Shown here piece by piece: positions 44,972-54,884 of a DNA stretch of 64,000 bases. Made by a program: the position numbers and the translations under genes. How positions within the stretch are numbered: position 1 is the stretch's first letter; each line of letters begins with the position of its first letter. Origin of the DNA: Clostridium niameyense (GTDB taxonomy: Bacteria; Bacillota; Clostridia; Clostridiales; Clostridiaceae); contig NZ_LN849007.1 of NCBI RefSeq assembly GCF_001243045.1, forward strand, positions 1,764,989-1,828,988, in the 5' to 3' direction. The notes beneath the pieces are model-generated. The model searched no databases. It had not been told where the DNA came from and was given only the letters and a program-made list of their open reading frames with translations.

Positions 44972-47042
44972 TTATTTATTTAATATTTTTTTAAGTTCTT
45001 CTAATGTTACTATAGGATCTTTACAACTATAATCTTCACAAACATAAATAGTGATTTTATCATTTATACTTTCCTTGAATTTTATATTGGGATTTATTTT
45101 ATCCAATTCACCACTATTATCATTTAATATAACTATAGAAAATGGTCTATATTCCTTATTTATTTCATTTATATATTTTTCAAGTTCTACTTTATTTTTT
45201 TTATAAGATAATGTAATTTCCTTTAAAGGGAAAATATTATACATATAAGCTACTATTGAGAATAAATGATACATAGGAGATGATTTTATAATTTCTCCGA
45301 AGGTTTTAAACTGCTTATCTACCAAATCCCTATAACTTTCATTTCCTGTTATATAATAAAGTAATATTAAATTTAAAGTAGCTACAGAATTTCCAGAAGG
45401 TATTGCTCCATCAAATATTTCTTTAGGCCTTACTATAAGTTTTTCACTATTTTTGCTATATAAATAGAATCCACCTTTATTATAATCCCAAAATAAATCT
45501 ATCATTTTATTTGTAATTTCTATAGATTTTTCTAAATAATAAGTATTAAAAGTAGTTTCATAAAGATCTATAAGTGCTAAAGATAAAAAAGCATAATCTT
45601 CTATAAATCCCTCATTGCCTTTTTCTTCTTGCCTAAATCTTGTATATACTGTTCCTTCATTATCCATTAGATTTTTAAATATAAAATTACAAGCCTTTAT
45701 TGATATATCTTTATAATTTTCATTATTAAAAGTTCTAGCTGCCTTTGAAAAAGCTATTATCATTAAAGCATTCCAAGAGGTTAGTATCTTATCGTCTTTA
45801 TATGGATGTATTCTCTTACTTCTATACTGAAATAATTTTTCTCTCATTTCTTCTAATTTTTCTTTATTATTCTCTACAATACTTAAATGAGTTTCTATAA
45901 GATTAGGTATACTTTTACCCTCAAAATTTCCTTTTGGATTTATCTCATAAATTCTACAATAAAGTTCTCCATAATCTTTACCTAAAACATCTATTATCTC
46001 TTCTTCATCCCATAAATAAAATTTTCCTTCTACTCCCTCTGAATCTGCATCTTCAGCTGAATAAAATCCCCCTTCTTCTGATAACATCTCTCTCTTTATA
46101 TAAGCTAATATCTTTTCCGTTACTTCCTTGTATAAGGGATTTTTAGTGATTTTATAAGCTTCTGTATAAGCTATAGACAATAGCGCATTATCATATAACA
46201 TCTTTTCAAAATGCGGAACTAACCACTTTTTATCTGTAGAATATCTTGAAAAACCAAAACCTATATGATCAAAAATTCCACCCTTATACATAGAAATTAA
46301 AGTTTTATTTATCATATCTAAAACTTTTTCATCCATATTAAGATAATAATATCTTAATAAAAATAATATATAATGAGGTGTTGGAAATTTGGGGGCGTTA
46401 CTAAAACCTCCATATTCTTTTTCAAAGCTTTTCTTTAAATTCTCTAAAGCCTTATAAATTATGCTTTCATCTAGTTCATATTCATTATTATAGCCTTCAA
46501 AAGATTGAATTTCTTTCAGTATTCTATCACTAGATTCTAAAACTTTAGACTTATCTTCCTTCCAAAGTTTATTTATAGAATTTAGAACTTCCATAAATCC
46601 TGGCATATTATATCTTCTATGTTTAGGAAAATAAGTACCTGCAAAAAATGGTTTCTTATCTGGTGTCATAATTATGGTAAGTGGCCATCCTCCACTTCCC
46701 GTATAAGCCTGACAAAAACTCATATAGATACTGTCTATATCAAGTCTTTCCTCTCTATCCACCTTTATGGATATAAAATTTTCATTTAAAAAAGATGCTA
46801 CTTCTTCATCTTCGAAAGATTCTCTTTCCATTACATGACACCAATGACACGTACTTTTTTATAAACCAATTCAGCTATACCCAATAGATAAAAATACAAG
46901 CTTATCTTCTAGCTTTGCCTTATTAAATGCTTCTTTTCCCCATGCAAACCAGTTAACAGGATTATATGCATGTTGTAATAAGTATGGAGATTTTTCATTT
47001 ATCAATCTATTGGGTTTTCTCATTAGGTTCATGTAATCACCT
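44972..47042 (-). pseudogene. DUF255/YyaL thioredoxin-domain protein, interrupted by 21-base insertion
   Basis: The intact start (ATG 47042, after GGAGGTGATTAC) opens [32 protein letters not shown], the usual N-terminus of the YyaL/SSP411 family (thioredoxin-like domain plus an (alpha/alpha)6 glycosidase-like barrel). It reads on to FLSIGYS and then meets TGA. After 21 extra bases the same frame resumes with TCHWCHVMERESFEDEEVA, the family's CxxC site, and continues to 44972. The insert is in frame but holds TGA and TAA, so only the 619-residue part from Met is open. The body has LVPHFEKMLYDNALL and AEDADSEGVEGKFYLWDEEE. Role of the family is unknown. Confidence 0.85.
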
Positions 47043-47233
47043 CCTTAAAACTCAATAATAAAGATATTGTAGGTAACTATATATACTTTAAATTTACACA
47101 TTACCTATTATCCTTTATTTAATTATATATTTATCTTTAAAATAATTTTTATTCAAACATTAACATATATAAAACAATATAATAAATTAAATATAACTCT
47201 CCTCACATTAAAACATTAATTTATTATAAAAAA

Positions 47234-47261
47234 TAAGATGGCAAATAAGCTACCTTATTAA
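47234..47261 (-). terminator. Terminator after rhodanese pseudogene
   Basis: On the minus strand AATAAGGTAGC pairs with GCCATCTTATT (one mismatch, one G-U), followed by TTTTATAATAAA. Confidence 0.6.
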
Positions 47262-47282
47262 AAGTTTATTTTTAATTGAATT

Positions 47283-48056
47283 TTACTTTTCCATAGGCAT
47301 TTTTGAATCTCCGCCCCATTCATAAATTGAGGCCTCATAGTTTTTAACTTTTTCAAAGCCAACTGCTTTGAGAATCATGGATGCATATCCAGATCTTATA
47401 CCCATAGTTCAGTAAACCACAAATTCATCTTCTAGTTTAACACCTAAGTTTCCCATTATTTTATTTATCTTATCTGCTGATTTAGGAGTACCATCTTTAT
47501 TTAATAACTCTGTCCATACTAGATTAACAGCTCCTTTTATATGACCTCCTCTTGGTTCTCCAACTTTTTGAGAGCCTTTAAATTCGCCCTTTGTTCTTAC
47601 ATCTATAATAACTTTTTTTCCTAAATTTTTATAAACATAATCTTTATTAGGAGAATTTGTTAGGTCATAATCTTTTACTTCTACTGCTGATGTTGCTATT
47701 GGTTTGGTAGTTTTATCAGTAACCTCATGACCAAGTTTTTCCAATATGTAAGTCCCCTGCCATTAACTTAACATTATTTAAACCTGCCATTTTTAATTGC
47801 CAAACAGCTCTTCCATCTGCTCCAGGACCCTTAAACACATTTGAATAGAATATTACAGTTTTTTTATTATCTATTCCTAATTTATCTAAGGTTTTTTCAA
47901 GTCTTCCTTTTTACGTATAACACCCCAACCTGGATCTCCTGGCTTACCTGCCTTATCTGAAAAAGCATGTAATCCTATATTTATAGCTCCATCGATATGC
48001 TCCTTAGCATAAAAATCTGGTTTGTTACAATCTAAGGATATATATTGATTTATAAC
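47283..48056 (-). pseudogene. Two-domain rhodanese (thiosulfate sulfurtransferase), multiply disrupted
   Basis: Three pieces in different frames rebuild most of a two-domain rhodanese. The first (48056 to about 47910) reads YISLDCNKPDFYAKEHIDGAINIG; a base is lost in the A tract of GAAGACTTGAAAAAACC. The second runs to about 47750 (KKTVIFYSNVFKGPGADGRAVWQL); an extra G in GCAGGGGAC shifts it again. The third (47744-47409) has the second domain, GKKVIIDVRTKGEF and GHIKGAVNL, up to VVY. There TGA replaces the active-site Cys codon and TMGIRSGYASM follows in frame to TAA 47283. The start and signal region are also missing. A decayed gene is the simplest reading. Confidence 0.85.
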
Positions 48057-48268
48057 TTATGCATGCATTCAATAACTTTATTTGTAAAATTATTAATTTA
48101 TTGACTAATATTTAAATTTTTACAACTAATAATGTTATATTTTTTCGCTGTTTTTTAAAATATATACATATATTATACATATTTTGTTCATATTTACTGT
48201 ACTTTTTTATTATAAAACTGTATAATTTTATATGTTTTTTCAAAATTATTTATTGGAGGTAAAGTATA

Positions 48269-50260
48269 GTGACAAAAAACTTTAAAAAAAATCTATTAAT
48301 GAAATGTATTTTTTCATTAATAATTACACTTTCCATATGCACTTTTATTTTTATATTATTACATATTAACTATATGAAAAAAACCAGTACTTATTATTTA
48401 CAACAGACTTCTGGGGATTGTGAAAAATTAATTCTAAATTCTATAGGCTCCGTTAAAAGTTCTACAGATTTACTAGCTAACAATTTATCAATTCTCCCTA
48501 ATCTACAAGATCCTAAAAATCAAAATATGATTGAGAGTTTAGTATCTACAAATAAATTTATTAAAAGAGTATTTATAACAGATATTAACGGAATGCAAAT
48601 AGCCAAATATCCAAGTATAGGGAATATAAATATTTCTCATAGGAACTATTTTAAAAAAGCCATGGAAGGAATGGGGTCATATTCGGATATAATTATTTCT
48701 CCTTTAACAGGAGAATCTATCATAATTTATTGTACTCCTATAAAAACTAACAATAAAATCATAGGTACAGTATCTTCAATATTTGAAATTAAAAGCCTAA
48801 GTAATCTATTGGCCTGTAGCACTAAAGATTTAAATTGCACCTTTGGTATTTTAGATAATAAGGGATCCTTGTTATTAACTAACAAACGAAATTCTCTACT
48901 TAATAGTAAGCCTTCATCAAGTAATAAAATTGTTAATTTATCAAATTTAGAACCTGTAAAAAAATTAATACATAATGAATCTGGTAGCGGAAAATTTATT
49001 TTAAATAATACTAAAACTTTAGTTAACTATAGATGTTTTAAAAATTCTAAACTAAATTTAATTATTGCTATTCCCTACCGTTTAATAAGTAGCAGTATAT
49101 TAATTTATACATTAATCGGCATTGCAATATTAATTATTATTTTATTTTTTTCTGTAATAATGATTAATAACTTTACAAATGAATTAGCTAAACCTATAAT
49201 CAGTTTATCTGAAATTTTCAAAAAATTATCCCAAGGCAATTTAAATATACAGGTAGATAAAGATTTATTAAATAGAAAAGATGAATTTTCAGATCTAGGA
49301 AAAAACTTTAAAATATTTTTAAATAAAATAAAGTTAATAATACAACCTTTACAAGAAAACGCTCAGGTTTTAAATAAACATTCTAATAATTTAGTTTCTC
49401 TTATACAAGATAATAAAGATATTCAATTGTATATATCTGATAAATTAATTGATGTTAATACTAAAATGGATATAAATTTAAATTCTTTAAAAGATAGTTT
49501 ATTTATATTACAGCAATTTTCTGATGGAATTAATAATATCTCTTTTAATTTAGAAAATTTAAATGAGGTAGTTCATATTGCTACAAACTCTGCATTGGAA
49601 GGAAGTAATCATGCAAATAATATAGAATTAACTCTTGATGATTCTTTAAATTCTTTAAAAAATATTAATAAAAAAATGAGTTATTTAACTAATACTTCTA
49701 ATGAAATTAATTCTTTAGTAGAAATTATAAATAATTTGGCTAAACAAACAAATTTACTTGCTATTAATGCAGCTATAGAAGCTTCCAGGGCTGGTGAGTC
49801 CGGCAAAGGCTTTTCAGTAGTAGCTGAACAAATAAAAAAACTGGCTAATAAAAGTGCCATATCTTCTAAAAACATTAATAGTTTATTAAAAAACATTCAA
49901 TCAGAAATATTCAATACTTCAAAGATTGTAAATATTATGAATGTAAAATTTAAAAATTTAATTAATAATACTAAAATTACTACAAAACTTATGGAAGATA
50001 TAAAAAATAAATCAATAAATTCTCAAACCTCTGTAGAAGAAATCATAGCTATAATTGAGGAACAAACTGCTAGTATAGAAGAAAATACTTCTTCTTTAAC
50101 TGCTGTTGTCGACTATATCAATGAAACTGTACAAATTTCTCATTCTGTTGATATAAAGCTAAAAGAACAAGCTGAAAGTTTACGTTCCTTATCAGAAGTA
50201 TCATCTTCATTAAACGATATGAGTTCTACTATAAAAACTAATATAGACTTCTTTAAATAA
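48269..50260 (+). CDS. Methyl-accepting chemotaxis protein
   Basis: A 663-residue receptor with a first span (about 12-32), an extracellular double-Cache-like sensor (about 35-275; [30 protein letters not shown]), a second span (about 278-302), a HAMP segment ([22 protein letters not shown]) and a long coiled-coil signalling domain. The hairpin tip is [42 protein letters not shown]. It would signal to CheA/CheW. Cache sensors of this type often bind amino acids or organic acids; ligand unknown. Start is GTG 48269 after TTGGAGGTAAAGTATA. Confidence 0.93.
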   Translation: MTKNFKKNLLMKCIFSLIITLSICTFIFILLHINYMKKTSTYYLQQTSGDCEKLILNSIGSVKSSTDLLANNLSILPNLQDPKNQNMIESLVSTNKFIKRVFITDINGMQIAKYPSIGNINISHRNYFKKAMEGMGSYSDIIISPLTGESIIIYCTPIKTNNKIIGTVSSIFEIKSLSNLLACSTKDLNCTFGILDNKGSLLLTNKRNSLLNSKPSSSNKIVNLSNLEPVKKLIHNESGSGKFILNNTKTLVNYRCFKNSKLNLIIAIPYRLISSSILIYTLIGIAILIIILFFSVIMINNFTNELAKPIISLSEIFKKLSQGNLNIQVDKDLLNRKDEFSDLGKNFKIFLNKIKLIIQPLQENAQVLNKHSNNLVSLIQDNKDIQLYISDKLIDVNTKMDINLNSLKDSLFILQQFSDGINNISFNLENLNEVVHIATNSALEGSNHANNIELTLDDSLNSLKNINKKMSYLTNTSNEINSLVEIINNLAKQTNLLAINAAIEASRAGESGKGFSVVAEQIKKLANKSAISSKNINSLLKNIQSEIFNTSKIVNIMNVKFKNLINNTKITTKLMEDIKNKSINSQTSVEEIIAIIEEQTASIEENTSSLTAVVDYINETVQISHSVDIKLKEQAESLRSLSEVSSSLNDMSSTIKTNIDFFK

Positions 50261-50312
50261 CATAATTGTATTATTTTTATAAGAATTATTTATGAATTGC
50301 ATAGGTTAAATC

Positions 50313-50358
50313 ATCAATAATAAATAGATAGGGGTCTTCCTATCTACTTATTATTGAT
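50313..50358. terminator. Bidirectional terminator
   Basis: ATCAATAATAAATAGATAGG and CCTATCTACTTATTATTGAT pair over about 20 bp with one bulge, between the convergent chemotaxis and PepSY genes. Confidence 0.9.
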
Positions 50359-50883
50359 TTATTTTATTATCAGCTTTTTTTTCTTTAAAATAGGGAATAT
50401 AAACAAATATATCCCTGTTATGGTTACTATTACTAAAGATAACGCAGAACCTGCAATTATGTACTTTTCAAACCACTCTCCAAAAAAACTTCCAGTATGA
50501 AGTGCTAACAATATTGAACCAATATTTTTCTCAGCACTTAATACTTTTCCTGTACTCATATCAATTTGAATATCATAACCCTTTTTAGATCTAACCCTAT
50601 ATACATTTCTATTTGGATAAAATTCAATTTTCTTTATGTCCTTTGCACTTAATATTTCTTTTTTGTTTACTTTAAAAGATATTTCCTCAACTTGTTTCAT
50701 TGAAATTGAATTAGAAACTTCGTTTTTAACTCCTTTTTGGCTTTTAGGAACCAAAGATAAACTTTTTCCATAAATAAGTAATATTCCTGTTATAGAAACT
50801 AATAAAAATATTATTGCTGGTATTATTCCAAACCATACATGCAATTTTTTATTATATTTTATTGCTGATTTATTACTGAACAT
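50359..50883 (-). CDS. PepSY-associated membrane protein
   Basis: A 174-residue protein with an N-terminal span (KLHVWFGIIPAIIFLLVSITGILLIYG), an extracytoplasmic PepSY-like part (about 55-120) and a C-terminal span (IIAGSALSLVIVTITGIYLFIFPILKKKK). This is a short form of the PepSY_TM family, some of whose members reduce ferric siderophores. ATG 50883 follows TAGGAGGAGTAAA. A Fur-like box lies 18 bases upstream, which supports an iron-related role. Confidence 0.8.
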   Translation of the reverse strand: MFSNKSAIKYNKKLHVWFGIIPAIIFLLVSITGILLIYGKSLSLVPKSQKGVKNEVSNSISMKQVEEISFKVNKKEILSAKDIKKIEFYPNRNVYRVRSKKGYDIQIDMSTGKVLSAEKNIGSILLALHTGSFFGEWFEKYIIAGSALSLVIVTITGIYLFIFPILKKKKLIIK

Positions 50884-50900
50884 TTTACTCCTCCTATGTA

Positions 50901-50915
50901 TGATATTGATAATCA
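50901..50915 (-). promoter_or_regulatory. Fur-like box before PepSY gene
   Basis: TGATATTGATAATCA matches the 7-1-7 Fur consensus TGATAAT-N-ATTATCA at 12 of 14 positions, the same score as the feoA box. Confidence 0.6.
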
Positions 50916-51087
50916 ATTTTAATTACTAAAATTATTATATTATTAAAGATAAACTTTGTAAATATTTTTTTATAAAATTAATTATAATTAATACATAATC
51001 TTATTTTTTTACTTAATTATCCATTATATTTACCTATAATAAAGTAATTTTGTGTAAATTTATAAACTATATACCTTTATAAACTAA

Positions 51088-51552
51088 TTAGATATGATGT
51101 TTCTCCATATTCAATAAATAATTTTTAAGTTTTAATCCCCCTAAATATCCTGTCAGATTTCCACTGCTTCCTATAATCCTATGGCACGGAATAAAAATAG
51201 GTATGGGATTTTTATTACAAGCAAATCCAACTGCACGAGCTGCTTTAGGATTTCCTACTTTCTCAGCCACTTGTTTATATGTTAAAGTTCGGCCATATGG
51301 AATTTCACATAAAACTTCCCACACTTTTTTTGAAAAATCTGTACCTTCTATATATAATGGAAGTGAAAATTTTTTTAGTTTTCCATTTAAATAGTTTTTA
51401 AGTTGAATTCCAGCATTTTTTAATATATATGTTTCTTTAATCTCTATTTCACCAGGTATATTTTGCCCCTGAAAATATAATCTAAATATTTTATTTTCTT
51501 TTTCTTCTATTCCTATATTACCTATAATTGTTTCATAAAAAAATATTGACAT
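51088..51552 (-). CDS. ogt: Methylated-DNA--protein-cysteine methyltransferase
   Basis: A 154-residue suicide repair protein that removes O6-alkyl groups from guanine by transfer to Cys123 in IFIPCHRIIGSSGNLTGYLGG. The helix-turn-helix part reads WEVLCEIPYGRTLTYKQVAEKVGNPKAARAVG. Length and domain layout fit the Ogt form without an Ada regulatory domain. ATG 51552 follows TAGGAGAATAAATAAT. Monocistronic. Confidence 0.95.
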   Translation of the reverse strand: MSIFFYETIIGNIGIEEKENKIFRLYFQGQNIPGEIEIKETYILKNAGIQLKNYLNGKLKKFSLPLYIEGTDFSKKVWEVLCEIPYGRTLTYKQVAEKVGNPKAARAVGFACNKNPIPIFIPCHRIIGSSGNLTGYLGGLKLKNYLLNMEKHHI

Positions 51553-51722
51553 TATTATTTATTCTCCTACTCTATTATTATATTAATATTGACCAAATAT
51601 ATTTTGTACTAAAAATATGTTAACTTTATTATTATATAATTTCAACTTTTAATATTTATTTGATTTTTATAAATTTAAATGATAAATTATTTTTATAATA
51701 TATGGAAAAAGGAGGTACATTA

Positions 51723-53153
51723 ATGGAGATAAAAACATCTAAGTTTTTAACTGAAAATAAAACGACTTTAAAAAAATTAGTTTCTATCCTTTCAAGAAAA
51801 TACAAATATGTGTCTATATTAGGAACAGACTCTTTGGGTAAATCCTATACTGTCCAAAAAACAGGCATAAGTTTAGGAGACTCCTTTTGGAATGAGCGAG
51901 GTTTCGTTTTAAGAGTATACAACGATATTAACTACTCTGAATTTTCCTTTAATGAAATAGATAAAAATAATATTGAAATTTTTGCGGAAAATATAATAAA
52001 TAAAATAGATAATCAATTAAAAGATCTAAATACCCTTAAAAATTCACATACAAAATACCCTATAATTGAGGAAGATTTTTTAGAAAAAAATTTTTATGGA
52101 AAAGTACAAAGTTTATCTACCCCTATAAATCATAAAGAAATACTTGAGAAACTTACCCAAATGAAAAACAAAGCTTTAGATATTTCTAATCTTCTAGTTG
52201 ATTTTGTAACTAATGTTCAAACAGTTCATGTATCTAAAATATTTATCTCTCCAAATAGAAATTTAGAACAATCTTATGTATGGAGCGAATCCTATTTAAT
52301 TAGTACGGTAAGAAGAGATTCTAATATAAAATCTCTTTATAAATCTTTCTCAGGACTTAAAGGATTTGAAATATTAAATGAAATGGAAAATTCCATAAAA
52401 GATTTAGTAAATAACTCTATAGCACTTTTAGATTCAAATCCTGTTATTCCAGGCGAATATGATGTAATTTGTTCTCCTGATGTTTCTGGGCTTATAGCTC
52501 ATGAGGCCTTTGGTCACGGGGTAGAAATGGATATGTTTACAAAAAATCGTGCTAAAGCTAAAGAATATATAAACAAAAAAGTTGCTTCAAATCTAGTATC
52601 TATGCGTGATGGTGCTCAAAGTTATAACCATGTTTCTTCTTATTTATTTGATGATGAAGGAAACCTAGGTAGCGATACACTTGTTATAGATAAAGGTATA
52701 TTAGTAAATGGATTCTCTGATACATTATCAGCTTTAAGTCTTAATATTAAACCTACAGGAAATGGAAAAAGAGAATCTTTTGAAAGAAAGGCTTATGCAA
52801 GAATGACCAATACTTTTTTTGAAGCTGGAAAAGATACTTTAGAAGATATGATAGCTTCTATAAAATACGGATATTTACTTGAATGTCCAAGTAGTGGTAT
52901 GGAGGATCCTAAAAATTGGGGAATTCAATGTATGGTTGATATAGGTCGAGAAATCAAAGACGGTAAATTTACTGGCAGAATAGTATCTCCTGTAATATTA
53001 ACAGGTTATGTACCAGATGTACTAAATTCTATTTCTATGGTTTCTAACAAACTTCATCTAGACGGCTCGGGAGCTTGTGGTAAAGGTTATAAAGAATACG
53101 TAAAAGTATCTTCTGGCGGTCCATATATTAAAGCGAAAGTGAGGTTAGGCTAA
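51723..53153 (+). CDS. tldD: TldD-type metalloprotease subunit
   Basis: A 476-residue member of the TldD/PmbA family. The metal motif HEAFGHGVE gives H260, E261 and H265 (HExxxH), and the C-terminal region has LDGSGACGKGYKEYVKVSSGGPYIKAKV. With TldE it forms a heterodimeric zinc protease that degrades unfolded or leader peptides. ATG 51723 is preceded by AAAAGGAGGTACATTA; an ATG at 51702 lies before the site. The stop overlaps the tldE start (TAATG). Confidence 0.92.
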   Translation: MEIKTSKFLTENKTTLKKLVSILSRKYKYVSILGTDSLGKSYTVQKTGISLGDSFWNERGFVLRVYNDINYSEFSFNEIDKNNIEIFAENIINKIDNQLKDLNTLKNSHTKYPIIEEDFLEKNFYGKVQSLSTPINHKEILEKLTQMKNKALDISNLLVDFVTNVQTVHVSKIFISPNRNLEQSYVWSESYLISTVRRDSNIKSLYKSFSGLKGFEILNEMENSIKDLVNNSIALLDSNPVIPGEYDVICSPDVSGLIAHEAFGHGVEMDMFTKNRAKAKEYINKKVASNLVSMRDGAQSYNHVSSYLFDDEGNLGSDTLVIDKGILVNGFSDTLSALSLNIKPTGNGKRESFERKAYARMTNTFFEAGKDTLEDMIASIKYGYLLECPSSGMEDPKNWGIQCMVDIGREIKDGKFTGRIVSPVILTGYVPDVLNSISMVSNKLHLDGSGACGKGYKEYVKVSSGGPYIKAKVRLG

Positions 53154-54451
53154 TGATAGATACTATAAAAAGTTTATTAAGAACTAAAGATATAAATGGT
53201 TATAAAATAGTAGAAACTAAAACTGAATCTATAGAATTATTTTTTATAAAGAAGAATTTAGATATGGACAGAAGCAAAAAAGTTCACTACTTCTCTGTAA
53301 CCGTATATAAGGATTTCCAGGAAGGTGGTAATAAATTTAAAGGGTCTTCCACTTGTAACATATATCCTACTATGAATAATGAAGAAATAAATAAAATTTT
53401 AAGTGATGCTGTATTAGCTTCTAATTTTGTAAAAAATGAATTTTATACTTTACCAACACCCTCAAATAAAAAACCTAGCTATTTAAATTCTAAGTTTTCG
53501 CTAAAACCTATCTCTCATTGGATACCTGAACTTACTAAAGCTATATACAAATATGATACTTACGAAAATGGAGGTATAAATTCCTGCGAATTATTTTTAA
53601 GTAAATGCTATATTCATATTATTAATTCTGAAGGCATTGATGTTAGCTATGAAAAATATAAAGGCCAATTAGAATTTATAGTTAATTTTATGGGATCTAC
53701 AGAAGAAGTAGAATTATATAAGTTCTTAGAGTTTTCAGATTTTGATACAGATTATATATCAGAAAATGTTAAAGAAATGCTTAATTTAGCTAAAGAAAAA
53801 GCCTTAGCAAACACTACTTTAAAATCATCTAAATATACTATACTTTTAAGTGGATTCGCATTAAAAGAGTTTTTTAGTTACTATATTAGTAAATCCAATG
53901 TATCTAACGTTTACAGCAATATATCCCAATTAAAAGTTGGCGATAGGATTCAGGGACAAAATATATATGGAGATCTTATAAACATATCTCTTGACCCTAC
54001 TATGAAAAATTCTACTCACTCTGTACCTTATGATATGGATGGTATAACTTTAAGTAAAATAAATTTATTTGAAAATGGTGTATTAAAACAATATCACGGA
54101 TCTAGTAGGTACAGCTACTATCTTAATGTAGAACCTACTGGAAACATATTAAACATAGATGTAAAACCTGGTTCTAAAAGTATAAAAGAACTAAAAAACT
54201 CTCCATACGTAGAGTTAATATCTTTTTCTGACTTCCAATTAAATCCTGTAACTGGAGATTTTGGTGGAGAAATAAGACTTGGGCGGTACTATGATGGAAA
54301 GGACACAATTCCTATAACAGGTGGATCCGTTTCTGGAAATATAAATAATATCCAAAAACATATGTATTTATCTAAAGAAATACAACAATGTAATGGATTT
54401 AAAGCTCCTAAAACAGTTCAAATGTTTAATGTTTCCATATCTGGATTATAA
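53153..54451 (+). CDS. tldE: TldE/PmbA-type protease subunit
   Basis: A 432-residue partner of TldD with the same fold but without the HExxxH motif, as usual for TldE. Typical are FENGVLKQYHGSSRYSYYLNVEPTGNI and the C-terminal GDFGGEIRLGRYYDGKDTIPITGGSVSGN. The start ATG overlaps the tldD stop by one base, which suggests translational coupling for a 1:1 complex. Confidence 0.92.
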   Translation: MIDTIKSLLRTKDINGYKIVETKTESIELFFIKKNLDMDRSKKVHYFSVTVYKDFQEGGNKFKGSSTCNIYPTMNNEEINKILSDAVLASNFVKNEFYTLPTPSNKKPSYLNSKFSLKPISHWIPELTKAIYKYDTYENGGINSCELFLSKCYIHIINSEGIDVSYEKYKGQLEFIVNFMGSTEEVELYKFLEFSDFDTDYISENVKEMLNLAKEKALANTTLKSSKYTILLSGFALKEFFSYYISKSNVSNVYSNISQLKVGDRIQGQNIYGDLINISLDPTMKNSTHSVPYDMDGITLSKINLFENGVLKQYHGSSRYSYYLNVEPTGNILNIDVKPGSKSIKELKNSPYVELISFSDFQLNPVTGDFGGEIRLGRYYDGKDTIPITGGSVSGNINNIQKHMYLSKEIQQCNGFKAPKTVQMFNVSISGL

Positions 54452-54466
54452 TTTATATTTAAATCC

Positions 54467-54540
54467 TAATAATATCCCTGGCAATTAATTATAAAAATAA
54501 TCATTTTATTTTTAGGGTCAATATGCCAGGGATATTATTA
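54467..54540 (+). repeat. Long inverted repeat between tldE and spore protein gene
   Basis: TAATAATATCCCTGGCA (54467-54483) and TGCCAGGGATATTATTA (54524-54540) are perfect 17-base arms around a 40-base AT-rich loop. It lacks a T tail right after the second arm, so it is not a classical terminator. It lies 49 bases before the next gene's start. Confidence 0.85.
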
Positions 54541-54588
54541 ATTAATTTAGGGAAACTAAAGTTATTATATAAAGAAAGGAGTTTATTT

Positions 54589-54822
54589 ATGTCAAGAAAA
54601 AAACCTTTAGTAAGAGGAAAAGAAAAAGAGTTAGAAGAATTTAAAATAGAAGTTGCAAAAGATATGATTATGGAGAACAGAAATCTTAGCAAAGAACTTT
54701 CTATGGGAAATACTTCTTCAAAGGCCATAAATGAAATGTCTACTGCTGGAAATATAGGTGGTCAGATGGTAAAAAAAATGATTAAAGATATTGAAAATAA
54801 AATGGCAGATAAATATAAATAA
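54589..54822 (+). CDS. Small acid-soluble spore protein-like (alpha/beta type)
   Basis: This 77-residue protein resembles alpha/beta SASPs: a charged N-terminus, LEEFKIEVAKDM, and the C-terminal GGQMVKKMIKDIENKMADK that fits the conserved GGxMVKxMIxxxE region. SASPs coat DNA in dormant spores. The middle (NTSSKAINEMSTAG) is more divergent than in the major SASPs. ATG 54589 follows AAAGGAGTTTATTT. No clear sigma-G promoter was identified by eye. Confidence 0.7.
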   Translation: MSRKKPLVRGKEKELEEFKIEVAKDMIMENRNLSKELSMGNTSSKAINEMSTAGNIGGQMVKKMIKDIENKMADKYK

Positions 54823-54831
54823 ATTTAATAA

Positions 54832-54855
54832 AAAGTACCTATTTTAAGGTACTTT
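54832..54855. terminator. Terminator between spore protein and deacetylase genes
   Basis: AAAGTACCT and AGGTACTTT pair with a short loop, followed by ATTTAAAA; it suits both convergent genes. Confidence 0.8.
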
Positions 54856-54884
54856 ATTTAAAATAAATTTTAATATTTAATTAT

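Noticed and set aside
47283-48056. Selenoprotein annotation of the rhodanese
   Set aside because: Two frameshifts and a missing 5' end show decay; only a weak GGAT/ATCC hairpin follows the TGA. Kept as a finding, not as a CDS.
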